Shown here piece by piece: positions 6,756 through 14,067 of a stretch of DNA of 15,531 nt (position 1 is its first letter; each line of letters starts with the position of its first letter). A program made the position numbers and the translations under genes. The stretch is from CAYUST01 sp041908765 (lineage in GTDB: Bacteria > Patescibacteriota > Gracilibacteria > Absconditabacterales > Absconditicoccaceae). The stretch lies in contig JAYREU010000001.1 in the NCBI GenBank assembly GCA_041908765.1, positions 1 to 15,531 on the forward strand, given 5' to 3'. The notes beneath the pieces were generated by a model that ran no database searches, was not told the origin of the DNA, and worked only from the letters and a program-made list of their open reading frames with translations.

Positions 6756-7769
6756 TTATATACGAAGTTTGTTAATTAAGTCACTAATACCTGCATGAAT
6801 AGCTGATCCTGGGAGAGAAAGTGCTGTGAGTTGTTGTGTAGCAACTTCTAGGAGGCGAGTCACTTCTTGTTTTCCATAGTCGAGTGCGCCAGAGCGTTCG
6901 ATGAGTGCGGTAGCTATAGATTGTTCCTCTGGAGAGAGGAGTTTTCAACGGTATCCCGCTAGTTGTTGACGGTCGGTTGCATTGAGATGTGCAAGTGCGT
7001 ACCGGAGGAGTAGTGTTTGATTTCCTTCGTGGAGATCTGAGAAACACGTTTTGTTGTCGTGCCCTCACACCAGATCCATATAATCATCTCTGAGTTGATA
7101 GGCAAGTCACAGTGATATACCCAATTCTTCCCAGCCAGCGACATCGCTACTTCATCACAGAGTTGCTCCCACCATGAGTGGTTTGCAAAACGTATAATGA
7201 GCACTTTTGAAGGTGTCTTTGGCAATAATAGTGCTATTGTTCTCTTGGAGAGGACTATTGGAGAGATGAATATCACCACTTTGACCAATCATGACCTCAT
7301 CAAGCATACGGAAGAAAAGATCTTGTGCCTTGGGATCTGTAATTGCTTGAGTAAATATTTGTGTCGCCCAGGCGAGGACTAGATCGCCCACCAAAATAGC
7401 TTGACTCATCGCAGGCTCTACCTGTGCATAGGAGTTCATTTTTTGAATAGCTAGATGATAGGTGGGAGATCCGTGTCTTGTGATTCCCTGGTCCATCACA
7501 TCATCGTGAATCAGTGCAAACGTGTGGACAAGTTCATGAGCTATACAGGCAGCTTGGAGCTGTTCTGCACTGAGACGAGTAGTTTCGTTGGCAAGCAAAA
7601 AAACGAGGTACGGTCTCACACGCTTCCCTTGTTGTATAAACTGCGCAAGATAGGCTCGCATAGCATCTGTTGCTGTAGCATGGGTAAGTGTACTTACGCT
7701 AGCCAGTTTTTGGGCAACAAACACGTGTAGTCGCGAGTCAAAATCTTTTCTAAAGACTTCCAAGAGCAT
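6756..7769 (-). CDS. Polyprenyl (trans-isoprenyl) diphosphate synthase
   Basis: This 337-residue protein belongs to the class I trans-prenyltransferase family, which adds isopentenyl diphosphate units to allylic diphosphates. Visible motifs: GKRVRP (residues 48-53), the first aspartate-rich motif LIHDDVMD (Asp89, Asp90, Asp93), and the second, GLAYQLRDDYMD (Asp228, Asp229, Asp232), followed by a SDLHEGNQTLL stretch. The second half exists only when TGA is Gly: five in-frame TGA occur (complements of 7155-7157, 7152-7154, 7107-7109, 7065-7067, 6945-6947). The standard code stops at residue 204, before the second catalytic motif. The chain length of the product cannot be told from sequence alone; octaprenyl-type synthases have similar length. 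It lies 66 bases downstream of nrdA, with its own candidate promoter in the gap. Confidence 0.9.
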
Positions 7770-7800
7770 AAATAAACGTAAAGGACAAACAAATGCGTCC

Positions 7801-7828
7801 CGTATAATGAAACAGGTTGATAAGTCAA
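7801..7828 (-). promoter_or_regulatory. Likely promoter of the polyprenyl synthase gene
   Basis: On the minus strand TTGACT (complement of 7823-7828) is followed after 16 bases by TATACG (complement of 7801-7806), 31 bases before the start at 7769. No terminator separates it from nrdA, so read-through is also possible. Confidence 0.5.
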
Positions 7829-7835
7829 TAGAAAG

Positions 7836-10352
7836 CTATTGGCAGCTAGTACACATTACTTTTTCAAAGGGGTCGATAGGGCATGCGCCGTTGTAGAGAG
7901 TACCTGCTTTGAGCTGATCGACATACTCATCTCATTTGGAAGATCTCATTTGTTGTTCGAGATCAATCTTTTGTTCTGCTGTCAATTGTTTGGGATCGAG
8001 TCCACGGAAACCATGAGTAGTGGGTTGTGTTGTTTCTGGGGTTGGTGTGCCCAATCCTGCAGCCGTAGTCGATGCAGCAACTGCTTTGCCAAAACCAGTT
8101 CTTTCTCCTCTCTTGTTGATCTTTTGGTTATATTTTTCGCCTTGGATAGTTTTTTCGATGAAGCAGTAGTAGGTAGATTTGAGACCTTGTTGCCATGCAT
8201 AGACGTAGATGTCAAAGAGGTTATCCCTGAGTTCTTCCTTGATATACATGTTTCTCGAGATACTTTGGTCTACATGTTTCTGCCAGACGGCAGCTATATC
8301 CACTTGTGAGAAAGGTGTGGTTTCATAGACTGTTTTAAAAATTTGTTTATCGAGGTGTCCATCAAGTTCAGCGATATGCTGAACACTACCTCCTTGAGCA
8401 ATAATCTTATTCTTGATTTCTTCGTTTCGCATACCAGCTTCCTTGAGTTGATCAACGAGCTGTTTGACGATGATAGTGTATTTGCCACTGAGCGTTTCTC
8501 TCGAGTAGACGTTTGCAAAGAAGGTTTCGATACCACTAGAAGTACCAGCGATATTGCTAATAGACGCAGTTGGGGCAATAGCAAGCAAGAGCGCATTTCT
8601 TCTTGGTCCATAACTGTAGCGATCTGCTGACCAATCACCAAAGGTACCTCTCTCAGTAGCAAGTTGTGCAGATGCTGCAAGTGCTTCTGCATAGATAAAT
8701 CCGCCTAGCTGATCTGACAAAGTGAGTGCGTCTTTGTGTTCGTATGGTATATGTAATTGAATCAACAATTCACCCAATCCCATGACACCCAATCCCAGTG
8801 GTCTGAGGTCGAGAGAGTTCTTTTTGGATGCCTCTGAAGGATAGTAGTTGATATCCAAAACATTGTCGAGTGCTCTAATCGCTGTGTGGACAGTATCTTT
8901 GAGTTCTTCCCAGTTGATGAGGTTAGCTTTTTGTTCAACACTCATTTGTTTGAGATCAACTTGGTGAGTCAGTTTGGTATCAATAATACGTGCAAGATTG
9001 ATAGAAGCGAGTGTACACACTGCAGTACTTCCTTCGTTGTTGGGGATACTGATCTCAGTACAGAGATTAGATGAATGAATGAGGCTATAGTTGGGAGCTT
9101 GATTTTTTTCGTTGTGTCTATCCTTGAAGTTGAGCCAGTAGTTACCTGTCTTTGCAGCTCTCATGAGCATATCCCTGTAGAGGTCCTGTGCTCTTACTTT
9201 TTTGAATAATTTGATATCACCTGCATCAGCACGATCACATATTGCCTGGTAGGCTGCAGAAAATTCTTTACCCCAGGTGGTGGTAAGCTCGGGACACTCT
9301 GCTGGGTCTACCAAATACCAGTTATCATCGTGAATGACTCTTTGCATGAATTCATCAGGAATCCAACATGCGGTATTGAGACTTCTCGTTCTGACATAGT
9401 CATTACCGTTGGTTTCTTTGAGATCGAGGAATTCTTCGAAATTGTAATGCCGTGGCTCCATATAGATCACTTGTGATGATCTTCTTCTTCCTCCTTGCAT
9501 AATGGAGTTGATGACGGTGTCGAAAATTTTGATGAAAGGGATAGGACCACTAGATTTAGCATTGAGTGATTTGATATGAGAACCACTTGCTCTGAGCTTG
9601 GTGATAGAGGTGCCCACGCCTCCTGCAAATTTCGCGAAATATGCTGTCTCTGTAGCTTTTTCCATAATACTTTCCATACTATCTTCCAAGACATTTATGT
9701 AACAACTACTCAATTGTGAGTGCGGAGTCCCTGCATTGTAGAGGGTAGGAGTTGAGTGAATATATTTCAATTGTGCAAATTTCTTGTAGAGTTTGAGCGT
9801 GTAGCCTTCTTTGTCTGCTTCGAGCAAAGAGAGTCCCATAGCTACTCTCATCCACATCCATTGCGGTTTTTCAATGATAGCTTTTTGGCGATTTTTGACG
9901 AGATATCTATCTTGGAGGGTATCAAGCCCAAAATAGTTAAACTCTTTGTCAAAATCATAGTTGATACTGAGTTCGAGCGTGTCGAGATCGAAATTGAGGA
10001 GATCTGTACTCAAGAGTTTTTCTTGTACGGCAAATTCAATATACTCTCTGAAGCTTTTGAAATAGGTATTGACGCTTTTGTTGATGATTTTCACGAGCTG
10101 TGCCGTAGCGATAGCATCATAAATAGCATCATCACTAATCAATCCTTCAATAGCTTTGAGCAATAAACGATCAATTTCGTTGGTGCTGATTTGATCAGGA
10201 AGTTTGAGCTCAAAATTTTTGATAATTTTGAACATAGGAATGAATGGGTCACTCAGTTTGAGTGGCTCAATCACTTGTTGAATTGCTTGGATAATCTTCT
10301 CTGTTTGAAAAATTTCTTGTGTCCCATCTCTGTGAATAACGACTTTTGCCAT
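7836..10352 (-). CDS. nrdA: Class I ribonucleotide reductase, large subunit
   Basis: This subunit reduces ribonucleotides to deoxyribonucleotides and pairs with NrdB, encoded 36 bases upstream. The protein has 838 residues. An N-terminal ATP-cone (about 1-90, starting MAKVVIHRDGTQEIF) suggests allosteric activity control. Active-site residues by alignment to E. coli NrdA: Cys217 in SSCY, Asn429, Cys431 and Glu433 in SSNLCTEI, and Cys446 in AVCTL. The radical-transfer tyrosines lie in KSTYYCF. A Thr/Ala/Pro-rich linker precedes the C-terminus. Only one TGA occurs (complement of 7932-7934); reading it as Gly adds a 32-residue end with CPIDPFEKVMCTSCQ, the flexible redox tail (Cys834, Cys837) that re-reduces the active site. 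The standard code would delete it. The stop is TAG (7836-7838). The start at 10352 gives the full ATP-cone. Confidence 0.96.
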
Positions 10353-10388
10353 GATACCCGTTGTAGTTAGGAAGAAGTAAAAGAGTAT

Positions 10389-11369
10389 TTAGAAGTTAGT
10401 GTATTGGTTTGGGGTGGTCTCAAAGAAGTTTTGGAGGGTCATAAGATCTTGTTTTTCTAGGAATTTAATGGGGTTGTGATCTATATGATAATGCGGAGGG
10501 AAACCAAGTTCTTCGAGCCTTCTGTCGGTTACATATTTGAGGTAACTTTCCATTTCGTTGTAACTGAGTCCAAAGATTTGTCTGTCACCGAGTAAGCTTT
10601 TGAGAAAGAGGAGTTCAAGTTCTGTCCCATCTACAATACATTGTTGTACATTTTGAACGAAGACATGGTCTTGGGTGATTTCAGGATTTTCCTCGAGAAT
10701 ACCTAGTACCATCTCTACTCCGAGTCTCATATGGAAACTTTCATCAATCAAGATAAGGTCTACACCATTGCAGATATTGGTCATTTTGCCGGTCTCTCTC
10801 ATAGCGAAGAAGAGCGCAAAACCACTATAAAACCAGGTGCCTTCTTGGATAACATTATTGATCAAAATTGCCATCAAAATAGCTTTTTTCCCTTCGAGGG
10901 TATCAGGATCTACGCCACCATTGCTTACAGAAATCTTGTTTGCATAATGAGCAACCATTTCTTGTTTTCTCTTGATGAGAGGGTTTTTTTCGGCAATGAG
11001 ATAGAGGGTTTCGTGGTCGAGGTTGAAACTATTGAGAATGATTTCAAAAAAATCACTGTGAATATCCTCCATGAACATCTGGATAGTCATCGCCATTTTG
11101 GCTCTCGGATCAATCACATAGGGGTAGAAAGATTCACCCAACACATTTTGTACCAACAGTTCTGTGGTAGTGAAATAGGCAACGAGTTGGTGGAAGAGTT
11201 CTTTTTCATCATTTGCTAATGATTGATAGTCATTGATATCTTGTTGAATATTAATCTCCTCAGGAAACCAAACCGCTTGTTTTTGTTTGGTGTACAAATC
11301 TTTGAAGACACTTTGTCTATTGCTTACCTTAGTGCCATCTAATACATGCTTCTTTCAAATAATAGTCAT
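10389..11369 (-). CDS. nrdB: Class I ribonucleotide reductase, small subunit, class Ic-like
   Basis: This subunit houses the dinuclear metal cofactor that starts the radical for NrdA. It has 326 residues. The start at ATG 11369 (MTIIGKKHVLDG) restores the N-terminal segment; its fifth codon is TGA (complement of 11355-11357), so the standard code would start late at TTG 11297. Metal ligands inferred by position: Glu70 (TTTELLVQN), Glu101 and His104 (EDIH), Glu176 (QEGTWFY), Glu210 and His213 (DESFH). At the position of the E. coli tyrosyl radical (His plus four) there is Phe108, and the first ligand is Glu rather than Asp. Both are hallmarks of class Ic R2 proteins, first described in Chlamydia, which use a Mn/Fe centre. 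It is first in the nrdB-nrdA operon, behind a promoter overlapped by NrdR-like boxes. Confidence 0.95.
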
Positions 11370-11456
11370 AGTGAACAATGTATATTGAGATAAATAAAAT
11401 CAAAGACAAAGAAAAAACATGGCGCATCTCTTTACGACACGTAATTTTTTGAATAA

Positions 11457-11472
11457 ACACAATATATAGTAG
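11457..11472 (-). promoter_or_regulatory. NrdR-box-like operator 1
   Basis: ACACAATATATAGTAG on + (minus: CTACTATATATTGTGT) closely fits the palindromic NrdR box as I recall it (roughly acaCwAtATaTwGtgt). It lies 88 bases upstream of nrdB and covers the likely -10 of its promoter. Confidence 0.55.
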
Positions 11473-11495
11473 CAGTTTTCTATTTTTATCTACAA
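11466..11495 (-). promoter_or_regulatory. Likely nrdB-nrdA promoter
   Basis: On the minus strand TTGTAG (complement of 11490-11495) is followed after 18 bases by TACTAT (complement of 11466-11471). Each element falls inside one of the two NrdR-like boxes, so a bound repressor would block RNA polymerase. Confidence 0.45.
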
Positions 11496-11505
11496 GATGT
11501 AGTAC
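11490..11505 (-). promoter_or_regulatory. NrdR-box-like operator 2
   Basis: CTACAAGATGTAGTAC shares 11 of 16 positions with box 1 and contains the palindrome CTACA-AGA-TGTAG. Its dyad centre is about 31.5 bases from that of box 1, roughly three helical turns, the arrangement known for paired NrdR boxes. It is weaker than box 1. Confidence 0.4.
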
Positions 11506-11709
11506 TTGTAGTTAGACGCACCACATTTTCAAGAGTGAAAAACTTAAAATTTTTTTATTTAAATGTGCAATCTATAGCCCTTTTTGTTCACTCTCTCCTT
11601 TGTCGTACGAAGTGATAGCCTTTTTTGATAACAATAAGTTATCACCTCTTTGTCTAATTCGTTGTATTTTGGCTTTTAAAAGCCATTTTTCCTGGTATTT
11701 CTCATCTAG

Positions 11710-13245
11710 CTATTGGCTTTCCGGAAAGCGAAAACGGATTTTGGACGCTAATGAAGGGAGTGTCGTATACCGTCCTGGACTAATAGTGATGTCGGCAGCA
11801 CCAATTTCTGGGTAACTCATCAAAACAGCTAATGCAGATGCCGTATCAAGTCATGCTATCTTTTCTTTGATTTCAGCTAAGAGACCATTTCCATCTAGTG
11901 CAAAATGATAACTATAAATCAGATCTACCTGTGTTGGAATAATCAAGAGGTCGTATGAATCATGACGTGTATAGGTGAAGAAGGTGACACTATTGGCATC
12001 TGGAGTAACTTGATAGAGATCTTCACTTGGTCTTGCTGCCAAGTATGATTGCGTAGCGGTGAGTAAATCAGCCCAAGTGACGTAGAAAAAGTTAATATTA
12101 CCCTTGAGTTTCCCGTCAATAAACGCTGCTGCTTCACCTTCGTGTGAGGTAGTATTAAATTCTTGGATATCAACGGTAATGAGGTCATCAAATAAGAGAA
12201 TATAGCCATCACGTTGCGTAAAGGCACTTTGGAGGAGTTCTTTTCTCTTTTCTTGGACATGATCAGTAATTTTTTGTTCAATTTTCTCAATATCTTCCGC
12301 CAAAACAGTCCCTTGCGCTTCTGTTGCTCCTCCTACAAAGGGTATGCTAGCTTCTGCATAAATACGCTGCATTTCACTACTTTCTGCAAGATTTTTGATC
12401 AAAAGGCGTGTTCATTTGGCAATATTGCCTTCATCTCAAATGGGTTCTCCATTCTCTCTTTCTGCTATCGCAGTCACACGTACACGCGCAGACCCAGGAA
12501 GCGCTTCACTTCCTCCAGGCACTTCCGCAGACTGGTCAGTGACAAAGAGAATATCGTTTGGACCAACAAGTTTACTCGCAGCCACCAAGGAGAGTGGCTC
12601 AGGTAACGTATTATAAATAATTACTTCGCCTTGTGCTTGTGTAGTAGAGAAGCTGATATTTTGTACATTGATGGTCATCTCCTGCTCGAAGGGGACTGAT
12701 CAGGTGAAATAGGGCAGGGACAGAAACTTCCTCCCTGTCTCTGGAAGTCAGCCTGCATGGGGATAATAGCGAAAATTATAGATGAGGGGTTTGATAGTAT
12801 ACTGAGGGGTCAACGTCACTACCGCATTGGGCGAGAGGAGTCCCCAAAAGATATACAACACCCCCAAAATCACAACAAGCTCAGCACCAAGGACCAAATA
12901 GGAAACGTAGTTCTGTTTGACGAAGAGGTTATTATGAAAGTCTTTGGTAGCAAAGAGGAGATGATAGCACTGCCAGAGAAATTTCATCACGGGGGTATAT
13001 TGTTCGAAAACAATAGGAACCCCAATATCTTCAAAATATCTTTTGGTAGTAAAATCTTGTACAATAAATTGTGCACTCAGCTGTTTTTTTTCGATGGTTT
13101 CTTTGATTTCTTTGCCTCGTCGAGGGTTCTCAAAAAAGCTATGTTTGGGATCGATAAAAATACGTACCTCTTTGTAGTTGGGTATTTTTCTAATCGTTTT
13201 GAAAATTTTGTAGATACTATCTTGAGCAGTAAACTGGAGTCTCAT
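11710..13245 (-). CDS. Membrane protein with large extracytoplasmic, baseplate-J-like domain
   Basis: Five in-frame TGA (complements of 12748-12750, 12700-12702, 12436-12438, 12412-12414, 11851-11853) read as Gly join three standard-code fragments into one 511-residue protein. A cytoplasmic N-terminal domain of about 110 residues (KIFKTIRKIPNYKEVRIFID) is followed by a single membrane helix (about 113-139, VLGAELVVILGVLYIFWGLL). A long extracytoplasmic part follows. Its middle contains AQGEVIIYNTLPEPLSLVA, a VPGGSEALPGSARVRVTAI stretch and FVGGATEAQGTVLAEDIE. This pattern resembles a domain frequent in CPR membrane proteins that is sometimes annotated as baseplate J-like; I rely on memory for this. 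Its function is unknown; a cell-surface or envelope role is inferred. It starts 18 bases after the Lgt-like gene and is the last gene of the rny operon. ATG 13245 is the first ATG; TTG 13257 is possible. Confidence 0.8.
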
Positions 13246-13263
13246 GAATGACAACAAGAAAAA

Positions 13264-14040
13264 TTAAGAAAGGGATCTGTGTTTTTTCCATGCATGGTAT
13301 AATCGTCGAAGAGCAAGTCCAAATGCTAGGTATTGTTTGATGTCTCGCGCATATCCTCCTACACGTATGACGATATGTCTCACATATTGTTGAAAGATCA
13401 GGAGAACGCCCAAAAACAAAAAAATACATGCCCATCACCGATATCCAGCATAACGTTTGTGATTCCCTTCTCGTCGTGCGAGGAGAATATGTCCAATGAG
13501 TCCAAAGAGTGCTAAATAGAGTCCTAGAGGAATCACTCTATCATAGGCAGCTACTTTGCTTTCTGCCAAGAGAGCAGAGACATACCATCCAGATTCTACG
13601 GGCTTGCCAATGAAATTATCTCCCAATACCAAGCCAATGCCGATAGGAAGCAACGCCAACAAGAATGCATGACACAAGGTACTAATCCAAGCATCGTGGG
13701 TGCTTTCGGGCACTTTTTTGAGAAATAACCGTCACGTAGTCATCATCCCAGCAACAATTCCAAGGAAGTGAAACTTATATCCATACGGACTAAGATATAA
13801 TATTCGATACTGTCGATCAATAGGGAAGATAACAAAATCTTCAATGAGATATCGCGTGTACGTGCCCAACAAATAAATAATAATAACACCCAACGAGAAT
13901 GTACTAAAGAAGTGCGTCATCTCTAATGCATGTTTTTTTGCATATCGATTTGCTGTCCACAAAAAAACCAAAGCCCCCACCAGAAGCCCAATTCACGTCA
14001 TATACAACGTAATAGATCCCAACGTAATATACGGATACAT
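13264..14040 (-). CDS. Lgt-family integral membrane protein (prolipoprotein diacylglyceryl transferase-like)
   Basis: With three TGA codons as Gly (complements of 13993-13995, 13732-13734, 13435-13437) this is a 258-residue polytopic protein ending at TAA. The N-terminus MYPYITLGSITLYMTGIGLL strongly resembles Lgt, which transfers diacylglycerol from phosphatidylglycerol to the lipobox cysteine of pre-lipoproteins. KFHFLGIVAG (His91) matches the conserved His region. LGDNFIGKP (139-147) takes the place of the Lgt signature GR-x-GNF-I-N, but the catalytic Arg of that motif is not evident. PLGLY (171-175) corresponds to the P-x-x-LY segment. It is therefore an Lgt homologue whose activity is uncertain. 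It lies 27 bases after rny and 18 before the next gene, so all three are probably one operon. Confidence 0.75.
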
Positions 14041-14067
14041 GCCGTGCGAGAAACAAAAATAAATGCT

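Larger units (their letters stand above)
11370..11709. other. Non-coding control region upstream of nrdB
   Basis: This 340-base AT-rich gap separates the end of the rny operon from nrdB. It holds the nrdB promoter and NrdR-like boxes (11457-11505), an inverted repeat GAGTGAA (11533-11539)/TTCACTC (11587-11593), a hairpin GATAAC/GTTATC around 11627-11643, and TGGCTTTTAAAAGCCA (11670-11685) followed by T on + only. No coding frame is convincing with TGA as Gly. I see no clear intrinsic terminator for the rny operon on the minus strand. Confidence 0.6.

Noticed and set aside
7839..8309. Plus-strand ORF opposite the end of nrdA
   Set aside because: It is a shadow of nrdA with Cys/Ser/Phe-rich low-likelihood composition; the same applies to the + ORFs at 9756-10166, 10731-11219 and 14789-15289.
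11225..11297. TTG 11297 as the nrdB start
   Set aside because: The frame continues upstream through a TGA-Gly to ATG 11369, giving a typical NrdB N-terminus.
11432..11450. TTACG/CGTAA hairpin followed by T as a + terminator
   Set aside because: No + gene ends nearby, the stem is only five pairs, and it lies in the nrdB leader.
11600..11815. Plus-strand 71-residue ORF
   Set aside because: Its second half lies opposite the recoded 3' end of the 511-residue minus gene, and it has no family resemblance.
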